This document shows, in pieces, positions 1-10,526 of a stretch of DNA of 64,000 bases (position 1 is its first letter; every line of letters begins with the position of its first letter). This DNA is from Periplaneta americana (taxonomy: Eukaryota > Arthropoda > Insecta > Blattodea > Blattidae), in assembly GCF_040183065.1 (NCBI RefSeq), contig NC_091130.1, forward strand, positions 26,702,359 to 26,766,358, read 5' to 3'. The notes beneath the pieces are model-generated. The model saw only the letters and a list, made by a program, of their open reading frames with translations, did not search any database and was not told the origin of the DNA. The translations under genes were made by a program, and so were the position numbers.

Positions 1-451
1 CCCAAAACTGCGTCGCAATTGAAAAACTCACCTTGTTCATAACCTGAAACGAAATAAATATAGGCAATGTAGTAGACAGTTACTTCTATTATAAAACACC
101 GATTAATTATATTATAAAATTTATACTTACATCAGGATTAGATTCCAATGGAAGCCAAGACATGATGAAATTCTCTATTTATTCACTGTTTCGCACTAGA
201 GTCAGAAATGGAATGTTTCTCAAAACTGCTACAATCCTTTACCGGCGAACGGCGACAATAGACATGCGTTACATGAACTCGTAACAGGATTGGACAGAAA
301 ATCAAATACATGACGTCATCAGAATTTGCTGGAATGACAGGGCGGGAAAAATCAATAACTTTGCCACTCTAAAGAAACAAAATAATTCTTCTCAATGTTG
401 GCAACGTTTCATGACCATGAGTCATGGTTGCTTATGCGTAAACTGCTTTTT
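1..451. other. No recognised feature
   Basis: AT-rich sequence with no long open frame and no repeat that I recognise. Confidence 0.5.
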
Positions 452-569
452 ATCCTCTCGGGTATTTTTGTATAATCATGTCTTTGTAAAAGGCAAGGGT
501 CCAAGAGACCTGGTACTTTTAATAAAAACACCATAAAACTCAAAAAAAAAAAAAAATCCTCTCAGGTAT
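452..569 (+). mobile_element. Short A-tailed retro-insertion with target-site duplication
   Basis: A ~90-bp segment (466-555) ends in about 14 A residues preceded by AATAAA-like sequence. It is bounded by the direct repeats ATCCTCTCGGGTAT (452-465) and ATCCTCTCAGGTAT (556-569), which differ at one base. This is the hallmark of target-primed reverse transcription of a heavily 5'-truncated LINE 3' end or a processed transcript. The source family is unknown. Confidence 0.75.
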
Positions 570-940
570 ACTGTGTATATGTTTCCATTTTCAAGCATGG
601 ACAAGACAAAAAATGTCACCTCAGGTCATGGTTATTTGAAAGAAAATTTTTTATTATAAAGAATACCGGTACATAAAATTCGTCATGCTCTTTATTTAAT
701 TTTTTCCTCCATTGTCCCTATCTAACAATGGATTGTTATAACATATAATTTTAATTCAAAGAGTTGAGAGATTCAGATAGAAACGACCAATGAGATTTAT
801 GTTTTTCTTTTTTAATGTTACTGCTTGTTGGCTGTTATTTATCATTGTAGTTTACGTCTTCCCGCTTTATATTCAAATCGATTCAGTACTTCAGTAGAGA
901 GTAGATTGTTGCGAACATGAGTAGGCTACGTTAGGAATAT
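570..940. other. No recognised feature
   Basis: AT-rich sequence without a recognised gene or repeat. Confidence 0.5.
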
Positions 941-1207
941 ACTGTAGTTTCAGTAAAAAAAAATATAAGGTAAAGGTATCCCCGTCACATGCCATGAAGG
1001 CACTTGGAGGTAGAGTCCCATGCTTTCCATGACCTCGGCACTAGAATGAGGTGGTGTGGTCAGCACCACGCTCTGACCACCTTTTATCCCCAGGAAAAGA
1101 CCCGGTACTCAATTTTATAGGAGACTGAGTGAACCTTGAGGCCGTTCTGAAAGTTTGGCAACGAGAGAAATCCTGTCGCCACCTGGGATCGAACACTGTA
1201 GTTTCAG
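941..1207 (-). mobile_element. tRNA-derived SINE, 5'-truncated, minus strand
   Basis: The body (954-1194) carries the 'AAGGTAAAGGTATCCCCGT' end at the left and a pol III box-B remnant (GTTCGATCCCAGG on the minus strand) at the right. The tRNA head is cut inside box B, so the copy is 5'-truncated. Perfect 13-bp direct repeats ACTGTAGTTTCAG flank it at 941-953 and 1195-1207. Mobilisation was presumably by a LINE machinery. The left end carries a short AAGGTA-type simple tail rather than a pure A-run. Confidence 0.8.
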
Positions 1208-1314
1208 TTCTTGTGAAAAATGTACATATTGTACATTATGACCATAGTTTTGATATTATTTTCTTAGTTTTAAAGTACTAATATTTTTAAGCGTGTGTTT
1301 ATTTTATTGGTAGA

Positions 1315-2150
1315 ATGAGTGATCCTCAAGAAGGACCGTACACGCGAAAAAAAAAAAAAAAAAACGTGAAATCAGGAAATAGTTATCTAAAAATGAGAAA
1401 TCTTGGCGGAAACAATAATTCGTTGAATCATGCTTGGAGGAACCTCATTTTAAAAGTTAGTTGGCTAAATCTAATGATCCCTATAAACTAAAATGTTTGT
1501 GTTGCAAAAAAGGAACTAACGGCTGGTAAGAGTGAATTAGAAAGCCACAGCTCCATACCCTTACATAAAAAAAATGCATTACAGTTGAAAAATGTCCCCA
1601 GAATTACCAGTGTTTTACAATAAAGCCATCTGATGACAAAGTAAAAGTTAAGATTACTATGTTTGGAGTTCTATCAAGTAGCTTTCAATGAATTCTTGAA
1701 AAGAATGCCCCTTCAACAAGATGTTAGGCCTATAAGTAATTTGACTTTTCTAGATCCAAAAATTGCATTAGGTGTCAGTAAGATTGTTGAAAGCTCTATC
1801 ACACTTACAAGAATCAGTATTAAATGAATGGAGTCTTTTAACCAATTACTTTTCTTCTGCAGAGAAAACTTCTTATCTAAATTTGCCTGTACCAGAATTT
1901 TGGAAGCGAATAGAAGAATGTCACAATTTCAATTCTGAATTGTTGTTAAAAAATTTAGGAAAACTAGCCAAAATTTGCCTTTCTTTGCCCATTCTAATGC
2001 AGCTGTAGAGCACATATTTTCAATGGTTAGTGATGTAAAAACGAAGAAAAGAAATAAACTATCAGCAACAACAGTGTCGTCTCTAGTGCATGTGAAACTT
2101 GACAGGAGCAACATGAACAAAAAGTGTTACCAATCACCGACGAAATGTTG
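1315..2150 (+). pseudogene. hAT-family transposase remnant (BED finger to dimerisation domain)
   Basis: Two conserved regions of a hAT transposase are recognisable in broken frames. Around 1465-1550 a BED-like zinc finger reads WLAKSNDPYKLKCLCC, then after a 1-base frameshift ELTAGKSELESH. Around 1770-2150 the C-terminal hAT dimerisation region contains HSNAAVEHIFSMVSD and KTKKRNKLSATTV, with a frameshift near 1985. hAT transposases cut and paste DNA with 8-bp TSDs. The central catalytic part is largely missing or unreadable, and the frame is interrupted by stops and an A-run at about 1348. I could not define terminal inverted repeats. It is certainly non-functional, and the subfamily is uncertain. 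Confidence 0.75.
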
Positions 2151-2219
2151 AAACTGTTCAGTGTAAATACGTACCTACAACAAGGATTCAAGAGACAACA
2201 AAATAGCTGGGCTGCTGGT

Positions 2220-2449
2220 TGTGGACGAAGACGAATGTGAACAGGATCATCAAAAATATGCCGATCAGAGGGTGAGCATTTTGTTGCACTGTGATATTTA
2301 TTGGGAACATTGTCTTGTTCTAATTTATTATTTTAAATCGTTTTTAAAATGGGTATTTTGGAGTTTAGACCATACCACCCCAAGAGGGATTTTTTTTTCT
2401 AAATTTGGGGGATTTTTCAACCCATCTTAGTCATTTTCTTTCGTAAAAA
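2220..2449. other. No recognised feature
   Basis: Only chance-length open frames; nothing recognisable. Confidence 0.4.
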
Positions 2450-2720
2450 CCTGTCAACACTGGGCCTTACACAGAGGTCTTACTTTCCCATTCGTTTCTT
2501 CTGGTTCCTGTCGCATGATTTCCTTTGGTATTTTTCTATTTTCCCTTCTTTTAATATGCCCATGCCATTGGTCTTTTTTTTCATATAGTCTATAACATAC
2601 CCCTGATATACTATACATTTCTCTATTTTTTTTTATACATTCATCATCTCTTATTAGGCCTATTGCATTCCTTATTGCTTCCCTTCTTGATCTCCTAGCA
2701 AGTCTCCTCCAAGTCCATGT
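2450..2720 (-). pseudogene. LINE reverse-transcriptase C-terminal remnant
   Basis: On the minus strand a short frame contains a run resembling the conserved C-terminal motif of APE-type LINE ORF2 proteins (xxLxWxGHxxRxxxxRIPK, followed by GxxRPxxRPxxRW): here QWHGHIKRRENRKIPKE, followed by a degraded GKVRPL. The catalytic RT core is absent. This assignment rests on one motif, so the clade cannot be given. Confidence 0.5.
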
Positions 2721-2962
2721 ATACTGGTACCTACGTATATGAGACAAAGAAGAAGCCAGAAAATAGGAAAGATTGGAGAAAGCTGGGTTTGCAGTGAGAG
2801 ACCTGCCCTTGGGCAGAACACTGAATGAATGAATACCAGTCACTCTCGTCTAAGTAGGCATATATATTTCTGATCTGTTCCAGTAATTGTGCCTTGCGAT
2901 TTGGTATGGTTAATCTGTTCTTCTGAAAGCTGATTCTCAGATCTTTCCTTTTTTCACACACA

Positions 2963-3594
2963 GTAAGCCTACCTGAGTTTTGTCAATCTCAGCAAATGGC
3001 ATTAACTGAAAAATGTACTATGAATTGGCTCATAAATTGGAAAATAAAAATCAATGCCTCTAAGATAATCCATGTTGAATCTTTCTCTAAGAGTTTCATA
3101 GTAATTTTCACTAAAAGAAGACCGCAGGAATCATTTGAACTGAAACTTTTTGATGTAGTAATTCCAAATAAAAAAAAACTACTTATTTGGGAATACTTTT
3201 GGACCATAAAGTTTCTTTTAAGCCTCACATAAATAAAATTGCTCCCAAAGGATATGCTATGTTTCAACATTTGTATCCTTTATTCAAGCTGCCATCGCTG
3301 GGTTTATGGACTAAGAAAACTTTCTATATAACAATAATCAGAGCTAGCCTCCTATATGCATATCCAGCTTGGTCATCTGTCAATGGGTCTCTACTGAGAA
3401 GACTGTGTGATGTACAGAGAACAGTTTTGCGCACAATTGCTGGAGCTGATTATACAACATCCAATAAATTTTTACATGAAGTTTTGGACATAGCATCAAT
3501 TGAAGAGTTTTCAGAAAACTTAAAGCTCAAATTTATACAAACACTGAAAAATCATCCAAATCCTCTGCTACAGAAGTTTAATCATCAAGCATAA
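2963..3594 (+). pseudogene. Jockey-type LINE reverse transcriptase, C-terminal fragment
   Basis: The frame 2996-3186 (INASKIIHVESFSKSF, then FTKRRPQ and LKLFDVVIPN) continues after a frameshift at about 3185 into YLGILLDHKVSFKPHINKI and LIRASLLYAYPAWS-like sequence, ending at the stop at 3594. This order (INxSKxxxxxFTxRR, then YLGxxLDxxLxFxxHI, then YaxPxW) is the thumb and post-RT region of Jockey/CR1-group LINEs. The catalytic palm is missing, so the copy is 5'-truncated and dead. It would have encoded the retrotransposon replicase. Confidence 0.85.
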
Positions 3595-3773
3595 AGAATA
3601 AAACCCAAGTTATACCAACCGTATCTTTTATAAATTCATCATGGATTAACATCAAGGACTGAAGAACAAGACTGAACAATTTCAAAGTGATTATAAACTA
3701 AAGGAGGGGTCAAAAGCAAGTCAGATTGATCTCAGTTCGTATAGACTTTTAGTGCAACAAGATGTTGGTTGGT

Positions 3774-3787
3774 TGGTTGGTTGGTTA
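3774..3787. repeat. (TTGG)n microsatellite
   Basis: Short uninterrupted tetranucleotide run. Confidence 0.9.
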
Positions 3788-3983
3788 CAAACAGGAGCTC
3801 TGTCAACAGGAGAACTTCCATGTGCAAGAGTCAACCCAAGGCCTACCCTAATCTGAGCCGAATCTTTTGCTGCTTCATCTCATAAGAATTTGAAAGTGCA
3901 ACTAAAATTTATTTTAATACATTTCCAACACAAAAGACTGTTTCTGATCACATTCACCGTGGAAACCTAAATAGCTATGTATA

Positions 3984-4587
3984 CTGGGTGTTCATTTCAA
4001 AGTGTGTCATGACGTCACTGTTGATGAGTCAGCGATTTGAAGTGAGTTTCAGCTTGTGTGTCAGAGAAGTTGCTTATTAATCAAAGCGTTCAATCTGAAC
4101 TTGAGAACGTGTATGGTATAACTTGAACGTCGTAACAACAGATGGCGGTCTGTACGGTCTGTGTGCTACCATAACCTCTTTCGAACTGTGTTTTGCGCGG
4201 CCAAGTCGTACGCAGGGTATTTTGTTATCATCGGTTGCGTACGGCAACATTCCACAATACAAATCAAATGCTCTGTGTCCATGTTGACCGTCGAAGTTAA
4301 TGTCAACAAATACGTAAGTAATCGTCTTAACCCTCTCCCCATATCCCGACAGTAAGAAAAAACTCACCTCAGTTCATGTTTCGAAACAGTTCACATTCCT
4401 GCCACTACCGGCGTTACCATATGTATCGGTAAGTACTCTTCTGAATGAACGCCGTACTCGCTAGGCAACTTCTCTGGCAGATAAGTAATACATCTCTGCG
4501 GGGAGGAAGATTGAATTTTCTAGGCTCATCGACTAGCCACGTGACGGCATACAGCGAGCCATGACACACTTTCAACTGAACACACAG
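3984..4587. mobile_element. TIR DNA transposon, non-autonomous, TA target
   Basis: The left end CTGGGTGTTCATTTCAAAG and the right end (reverse complement CTGTGTGTTCAGTTGAAAG) form an inverted repeat of about 33 bp with few mismatches that extends through GTGTGTCATG. Both ends abut TA (3982-3983 and 4588-4589), which fits a Tc1/mariner-type TA target. The ~600-bp interior is relatively GC-rich and has no recognisable transposase. Confidence 0.75.
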
Positions 4588-4631
4588 TATACCAGTACTT
4601 TCTACCCAATTACTCATAAATTTAGTTAGTT

Positions 4632-5977
4632 ATGTTAGCTCTTAACTTTTCCCTAGCAATTACCGTGTACTTTACAGCTTGTCTTACTGCTGTACATCAA
4701 CTCGACTTAATTTCTGGCCAAACAATTCCATCAATTGTCCCGGAAGAAAATATAAAATATCTCGGTGTAAGTTACCACACTTCTGCTGTATTTGATGCAG
4801 TCAAGTGTATAGAAAAGTTAAAGAACAAACTAGATATGCTTGCATCAACTCCTCTATTACAACACATCAGAAATATTCTGTGTTATGCAGCTACATCTGC
4901 CCTACTCTGATTTATCAGTTTCAGACAACACCACTGAATAAAATACCAGCCAAATTTCTTTCTGATGCCGATGTTCTCATTAAAACCACATTGAAGGAAA
5001 TACTCCAGCTTCCCACCGATATGCCAGACAACATGCTTTATGCTGACAGAAAATACAAGGGATTGGGACTATTTAAATCTAGCTGGGAAGCTTTTTTGCA
5101 GCATATCAATGCATGTCAGAGCTTACAACGATCCCAAAATATCCATGTAAATGCTTGTCGCAATTTGTCTAATGAAATTGAGGTTTGTTTAAATAAACTT
5201 GGACTTCAAAACATCTCTTCTGATTCACTTCAAGTGAAAAAATTGAGACAAGAGCTCAGGGAGCGAGCATTTCAATCTTGGTACTCTTTAAATCAGAAAG
5301 GGAAAGGCGTCATCCTCTGTAAGGAGTTCACTCCCGCCAATAAGTGGCTCCGACAACCTGATCACCTCACTAGCAGTGAATGGAGATTAGCTCTTAAAAT
5401 GACAGCTAATGTTTGTCTGCTGCGTGCTATACCAGGAAGGTCCCGAGACGGAAACCACTGTCGTCGTTGCGTCAATGAGATTGAAACTCTTGGCCATGTT
5501 TTGGGTGCCTGTCCTTTCAGCGAGAAGCTGAGGAACTCTAGACATCACAGAATGAGGTCCATGATTGCCGAAGCCTTGAGAAAGAAAGGTCTCACTGTAC
5601 ATGAAGAAGTCCATGGCATCTCTCAAGAGGGATCCTGTCAGCGAATTGACATGTTTGCCATCCCACCAGGCTCCACATCAGCATACATTATCGACCCGAC
5701 AGTCAGGTTCGAGGCGCAGGAACAACAGCCCGCTGAAGTCCACGCAGAAAAATGCAGAATCTATGAGCCCACAGTTCCATTCTATTTGGAGAAATATCAC
5801 CTCACCTCCGTTGAAGTAGTTGGGCTAATGGTTGGCGCTAGGGACACAATACCTCGCCTCTTTGTCAGTTTCTGCAAGAAGTTCCAGCTGAACAACAACT
5901 TCATTCGTGATGTTTCCCTTACTGCTATCAGAGGATCACTTGCCAATTTAAAATACCACCTGTACTTTGTTTCCTAG
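4632..5977 (+). pseudogene. R2-like non-LTR retrotransposon: RT thumb, CCHC knuckle and restriction-like endonuclease
   Basis: This is the C-terminal half of an RLE-type LINE protein. The first part (4632-4908) shows the RT thumb motif IKYLGVSYHTS. A frameshift at about 4908 joins it to the 4805-5977 frame. In that frame residues 219-236 form a CX2CX8HX4C knuckle (CRRC...H...C). RHHRMRSM is near 246, RID near 281 and IIDPTVRFE near 295-303, followed by YEPTVPFYLEKY. This is the CCHC-then-nuclease order of R2-clade proteins, whose RLE nicks the target to prime reverse transcription. The PD motif of the nuclease reads RID here. No 28S rDNA flank is present, so this is not a canonical R2 insertion site. 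The copy is 5'-truncated and frameshifted but unusually long. Confidence 0.88.
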
Positions 5978-6192
5978 GAAGGAAGAACTTTTGTTTGAAC
6001 GTCTAATCTATTTGTTTATTATGTTTAGGCCTGTTATTTGTATGCTATTATCTGTACTTAATTTCCCTTTCTTGTTCGTTCTCCACATTTCTCTTTTGTG
6101 GTCTGTTTTTGTTTTCACTCCGTGTGTCTGTTATGCTTTGTCCAATGAGGCAGTCCTGCTATTGGGAAAGCTGACAAACTGTCTTTCTCTCT
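5978..6192 (+). other. 3' UTR of the R2-like element
   Basis: About 215 bp of T-rich sequence follows the stop codon of the R2-like frame and runs to an (AAT)n tract at 6193. It has no frame of its own. I infer it is the 3' untranslated region needed for RT recognition. Confidence 0.6.
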
Positions 6193-6211
6193 AATAATAA
6201 TAATAATAATA
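6193..6211. repeat. (AAT)n tract shared by two LINE 3' ends
   Basis: A short AAT microsatellite lies exactly where the plus-strand R2-like element and the minus-strand CR1/Jockey-like element meet tail to tail. It could be the terminal tail of either. Confidence 0.8.
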
Positions 6212-6690
6212 TTTATTTGTCTGAAACCAGTGTACAAGGTCTGGATATGAGATCGTCAGGGTTGATAATATACACATGCACAAATAAACAAATAATTATA
6301 AGCAAATAAACATACATAGGAAATAAACAAACACTGTGAGATAAACAGAGTATGCTGTATGTTAACACATTTATATAAGGACAAAAGGAATAATTAAAAT
6401 ACAAAGAAAAAAAATTAAAATATAAAGAAAGAGTTACATTTCTAAAATACAATATTTACATCACACTCCATGAATTCATTCACTGAATAGAAAGGTCTGT
6501 TCAGCAATCATCTACGTATGCAGGACTTAAATCCATTTATTGGTAACTTTCTCGCCTCCAATGGTAGCTTATTAAATATATTTATGCCATTAAAAAAGTA
6601 TTTGAGCTCACACTTAATCTGCACCTTGTGTAATCTAATTTATCTTCATTTCTAGTGTTATGTTTAGGCCTATGCCTTAAATTTAATTAA
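6212..6690 (-). pseudogene. CR1/Jockey-like LINE: ORF2 C-terminus and 3' UTR
   Basis: On the minus strand, 6680 down to 6470 translates as YFFNGINIFNKLPLEARKL, then INGFKSCIRR, a stop, and LLNRPFYSVNEFME. This is the usual C-terminus of Jockey/CR1-group ORF2 proteins. The 3' UTR continues to 6212 and ends in ACAAATAAAT plus an ATT-rich tail. Only the last ~70 codons remain, with at least one stop. I found it by translating the region by hand. Confidence 0.75.
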
Positions 6691-6792
6691 CTTACTTGTT
6701 TTGTATTATACATATAGCTCAACTGATAAATGATCGTTTGCGTTTGTAAATTTAATAATCTGATTGGCTATGTATTGTATACTTTTAGTAGA

Positions 6793-7164
6793 GCCATCGA
6801 TGTAGCTCAGTCAGCAGACTCGTTGGGCTGCTGATCCGGAGCTGCGTTCGGGCTTGGGTTGGATCCCCCTTTGGTCTTTGGTTTCTTCCGAGGTTTTCCA
6901 CAGCAGTGGGACTGAAGCTGGATGGTCTATGGCGAGTCCTTGGCATCAACCCCTTTGATTAGATTACCTCCCTTTGATATGATTACCTGGTTGGTTTTTC
7001 CGAGATTTTCCCCAAACCAAAAGGCAAATGCCGGGTAATATTTTGGCGAATCCTCGGCCCTCACCTCATCTCACTACATCTCGCCAAAATATTGTAAAAA
7101 ATTCACAAAATTGTAGAAAATTACTAAATTGTAAAACTATAAAAATTTTAAAAAATTGTAATTG
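6793..7164 (+). mobile_element. tRNA-derived SINE, plus strand, proximal part
   Basis: The head (GCCATCGATGTAGCTCAGTC with box A, then GGGTTGGATCC as box B) is followed by the 'CCGAGGTTTTCC' body typical of the SINEs in this window and by an AAATTGTAAAA-rich tail region. The copy is interrupted at 7164; its distal 3' end resumes at 7885. There is a short partial duplication of the middle (6900-7020). Confidence 0.75.
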
Positions 7165-7480
7165 TTTTTTTTTTATCCAATGCCACCTGGTTGTCTTTTC
7201 GACATTTCTGGTCTTCTCTCCTGGCCGTGGCTTAATTGTAACCCACTTCTGAGGTTGGGGCGCCTGGAAGGCGGAGTTACATTACCCCGATAATGTGATA
7301 GGATGATTATGATAATGTGGTGCCAGGAGAGATCTTAAATCTAAACTTAACCTAAATTCCAGACCATGGACGAACACAGGAATAATCCCCCTTTAAGGAA
7401 AAATTCCTGTGCTCTAACCGGGAATCGAACCTGGGACCTCATGTGCAGTCAGAAACTCTGGCAACTAAACCATAAGGCTG
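7165..7480 (-). mobile_element. tRNA-derived SINE, minus strand, nested in another SINE
   Basis: The minus-strand head at 7480-7400 has box A (TGGTTTAGTTGCCAG) and box B (GGTTCGATTCCC). The tail is a T-run at 7165-7174 on the plus strand. An 8-bp repeat TGTAATTG occurs at 7157-7164 and 7877-7884, so the insertion appears to include non-SINE sequence up to 7876. The long 7481-7876 segment is unexplained. Confidence 0.65.
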
Positions 7481-7884
7481 ATCATTCCTTCAAATGTAGT
7501 CAAAATTAAATTCAATTTCTGACATAAGAGCATGTTGTAGATTGAAACGATCAGATGACAGGTGAAAACATTCGAAATACTAGATACAGTATCACATCCA
7601 CAGTTAAAATAGCATCCATCAAACATCTAATGTAAGCAATAACTGAAGAAAAACAGTTTCAAGCCCTTCTTGGTCAAAATATGCTACATAAGTTTAAACC
7701 CGCGAAATAACGCGAAATTTTTGTTTTTAGCAAGAATTTATTCAAAATTTGTGTCTTTCAAGAGAAAGTTTAATTCAAAGTGCCCAAAAGATATATTTGA
7801 AGTTATAAATATGTGAAGTTAAGTTCCCTGCAGGTTGCACTGTTGCCAGGCATAACAGTGATTGGAGTTAGCTGTATGTAATTG
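7481..7884. other. Unassigned DNA inside the SINE insertion
   Basis: About 400 bp between the SINE head at 7480 and the candidate TSD at 7877-7884. I recognise nothing in it. It may be co-mobilised flank or older host sequence. Confidence 0.4.
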
Positions 7885-7980
7885 TAATATTATAAAATTT
7901 TGACTTGTTCCACATCTTAAAGCTTCACTGCTCATGTAAGATCTATGGAATAAAATATATGAATGAATAAAGGAATGTTC
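7885..7980 (+). mobile_element. Distal 3' end of the interrupted SINE
   Basis: Contains the conserved 3' domain GACTTGTTCCACATCTTAAA followed by GATCTATGGAATAAA and an ATGAATGAATAA tail. The same domain recurs at 49605-49680. Confidence 0.75.
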
Positions 7981-8087
7981 TTGTTCTAATGTTATGAATC
8001 TTTTTTTTTTAATTTTCGGCCTATATTCAAATTGTTTATTTTTCTTTAATGTGAAAATTGGTGCTCAAATGGGTGGTAATATTTAGG

Positions 8088-8181
8088 CTAACCCTCGCCA
8101 AGCTGGCGGGGTCCATTTTGTACCTCATACCCACTTAGCTTTCAGCATGTGCATTTCAGATCAGCTTGCGGAGGGTTAATA
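8088..8181. mobile_element. Small palindromic MITE candidate
   Basis: TAACCCTCGCCAAGCT and the inverted AGCTTGCGGAGGGTTA bracket ~90 bp. The ends are short and imperfect, so this is only a candidate. Confidence 0.35.
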
Positions 8182-8218
8182 GGTTTGTTCCAACAATCAA
8201 TTCAGAATGCGTTACTAA

Positions 8219-8412
8219 CTAATAGCACAGTCTAGTATATAGTCACGAAGCTTGAGTTGTGAGGGTGCTAGAAACAATAGACTGTGCCGGTACTATTTCG
8301 CATTGTCTGTAATGAGGCGATATTAGCGATCCTAGTGGTCAGCAACTATCTATGGATGCATATTTACTACATATTGAGCTTCGTGACTGTATATACTAGA
8401 CTGTGCTAATAG
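8219..8412 (+). mobile_element. 'CACAGTCTA' MITE, copy 1
   Basis: The element (8226-8405) has terminal inverted repeats beginning CACAGTCTAGTATATA and running into GTCACGAAGCTT. Flanking direct repeats CTAATAG are at 8219-8225 and 8406-8412. Two further copies lie at 9307-9489 and 53730-53912. The 7-8 bp TSD would fit a hAT- or P-like transposase; the superfamily is not proven. Confidence 0.88.
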
Positions 8413-8463
8413 TACCAGTACCAAAATTCTTTCGACGCATGTGCCAGTTGTGTACAGTCTCAG

Positions 8464-8875
8464 AACTATAGTCCCGTCACTCTAATTTGCGGCAGCCAAT
8501 CGCGTTGCAGGTCGGCTACATTTAAACATGTGCGTCTTGTGATTTGCTGATTCATTTCTTAAGGCTCGATAAATACTTAGTATAATCGCCCGCCATTTTA
8601 GCTCTTCCGTTTGCGTTTGCAGAAAGCACACGAAGACGTTATTTGCCGCTCAATTATTTGCTGAATTACATTGCGTTTGATTTATCATCATAGGAGCTAC
8701 GACATGATAATGTTTAACGATGTGGCAAATAGATTCCTCGTATGGTAGCTCGGCAGTGTAAGAACAAAAATGGCGAACGATACTACCTACCTAGACTTTA
8801 TAGAGCCTTCACTTTCTAAAACGTAAGCAAAGAGGCGGAGTAACTCCGGAAATAACAGCGTTGGGACTATAGTTC
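8464..8875. mobile_element. TIR element with GAACTATAGTCCC ends
   Basis: GAACTATAGTCCCGTCACTC at the left matches the reverse complement GAACTATAGTCCCAACGCTG at the right over about 30 bp with several mismatches. The interior is GC-richer than its surroundings and has no open frame. TSD assignment is ambiguous because CTATAG is palindromic. Confidence 0.65.
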
Positions 8876-9299
8876 GGGATTTTATATTGTTGGAACGTTT
8901 CTTGAACTGTTCTTTCACTGCCTTCGGAGGTGTTCACATATTAAAATTATAGCCTATTCATCTTCCGAACTTAATTCGTCATAAAATATGCCACTATTAC
9001 TTTCCAAATTACTCATGATGGACAGTTTTTTTATTTTAACCTGCGTAGTCTCGAAGCATTTTAACCATAACTTCAGTAAACCATCTGCACTTGCCTCAAC
9101 AGTTCAGAATTCCCAGTTCCTGCTCTTAATCGAGAACCAATTTCATTCGTTTCAAACGAATTCTAAAGCACATTGAAACAGATAATAATTGGAGTTCAGA
9201 ATCGGTTCGGAATCAGTTCTAGTCTTGTTGGAACGCACATTCAGCTACTGCACATGAGCAGGCAGTTCAGAATCGATTCTAAACTGTGCTGGAACAAAC

Positions 9300-9496
9300 C
9301 TAATACCACAGTCTACTACATACAGTCACGAAGCTTGAGTTTTGAGGGTGCTAGAAACAATAGACTGTGACGGTACTATTTTGCATTGCCTGTAATGAGG
9401 CGATATTAGCGATCCTAGTGGTGAGCAACTATCTAATGTTTGCATATTTACTACGTATTGAGCTTCGCGACTGTATATACTAGACTGTGCTAATAC
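9300..9496 (+). mobile_element. 'CACAGTCTA' MITE, copy 2
   Basis: The element 9307-9489 is near-identical to copy 1 and is flanked by CTAATAC at 9300-9306 and 9490-9496. It inserted at the very edge of the 8182-9300 transposon. Confidence 0.88.
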
Positions 9497-9779
9497 CAGT
9501 AATAGAAACATTTACCATGACCGTAATAAATTCGACGGTATGAGGCACATGGAAGATGAAGATAGATTGCCTACCTGAATGCTGGCACTGTCAGTGTGTG
9601 AAAAGTTCATCTTGTTTATACTGTAAATGAAATTTTTGCAGGATAACACCATTTTTACATTGATATAAGATCATTAAGAATTAAATATGTTAGTATCTTT
9701 TTATAACTGATTACTAACAACAGTACCGTAGTAGAACCTTCCTCCAAATCATTACAGAATACTTGATAATGTTGTAACA
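9497..9779. other. No recognised feature
   Basis: AT-rich sequence between the MITE and the RLE remnant. Confidence 0.5.
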
Positions 9780-9977
9780 GAAATGCACAGAACAAAGAAG
9801 TAAACCGTGAAAAAAAGGCACTATGAACCCTGCTTCAAATACCTAGAAGAAAAGTATAGCATATCTGTAAATTACTGGAAGGTGATTAGGTTATTGTTTG
9901 GAGCACGTGGAACTATTAAAAAATTTTATGTAAATTTTTTCAATCATATCTCCAGGATATATCTACACAAATTTTAA
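9780..9977 (+). pseudogene. R2-like endonuclease C-terminus remnant
   Basis: From 9822 the plus strand reads YEPCFKYLEEKYSISVNYW, then VIRLLFGARGTIKKFYVNF, stopping at 9977. This lines up with YEPTVPFYLEKY...GARDTIPRLFVSF of the element at 4632-5977 and with YEPTIQYLLAKY...GGRGTIPKAFVKW at 32845-33258. Upstream, EVNREKK is joined after a 1-base frameshift at about 9819. It is a ~65-codon relic of the same RLE-type LINE group. Confidence 0.8.
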
Positions 9978-10478
9978 ATTCCTTTTTGTTGATTGTAAAT
10001 CACCATTTGTGCAGTTTGTTTAATGGATAAATACATAATTCGGTTATAGAGATGGCTGCTAAAACCAAATAGAAAAAAAACTTAACTATGTAGAAATTAA
10101 TTACGGTATGTGGCTGTGACCAAATGGTAGCCCTTGTTATAGGGCAGTTATCCCTTTCCAGATTCTCTTTCTATTTCTTTTCTCAATGTATTTTTTATTT
10201 TAGTTGACTACACTGAAATTGAATTTATAAATTTATTGACAGGAAAAGATTCAATTCTAACAGTATTTTTCTAGTAGGCCTAGTTTTTTTTTAAGTTTCT
10301 CTAATGAAACATACAATAAAAAGGTATTGCTCATTATGTTATTGTTGTACTTTCGTATTCAATATGTTGTTAATAACGTGACAACTAGGCTGACTATACT
10401 TAGCCCTACTATTTTGAACGGGACAGTACTGTTACTTTCTTATGTTCTGGGTGTCCCGTCATTTTAGTAAAAATAATA
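9978..10478. other. Probable LINE 3' UTR then unassigned DNA
   Basis: T-rich sequence follows the RLE relic and may be its 3' UTR. No further feature is recognised. Confidence 0.4.
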
Positions 10479-10526
10479 GGTCGAAACATGTAAACCAGGT
10501 ACGATAGAATTTAACACAAGAAAGTC

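Larger units (their letters stand above)
8182..9300. mobile_element. TIR DNA transposon with two nested MITEs
   Basis: The left end GGTTTGTTCCAACA and the right end (reverse complement GGTTTGTTCCAGCA) abut TA at 8180-8181 and 9301-9302. The homology continues loosely inward through CAGAAT motifs. There is no transposase, so it is a non-autonomous Tc1/mariner-like element. MITEs at 8226-8405 and 8464-8875 lie inside it. Confidence 0.65.

Noticed and set aside
4632-6192. Canonical R2 insertion in 28S rDNA
   Set aside because: No rRNA sequence lies on either side; flanks are AT-rich and another LINE.
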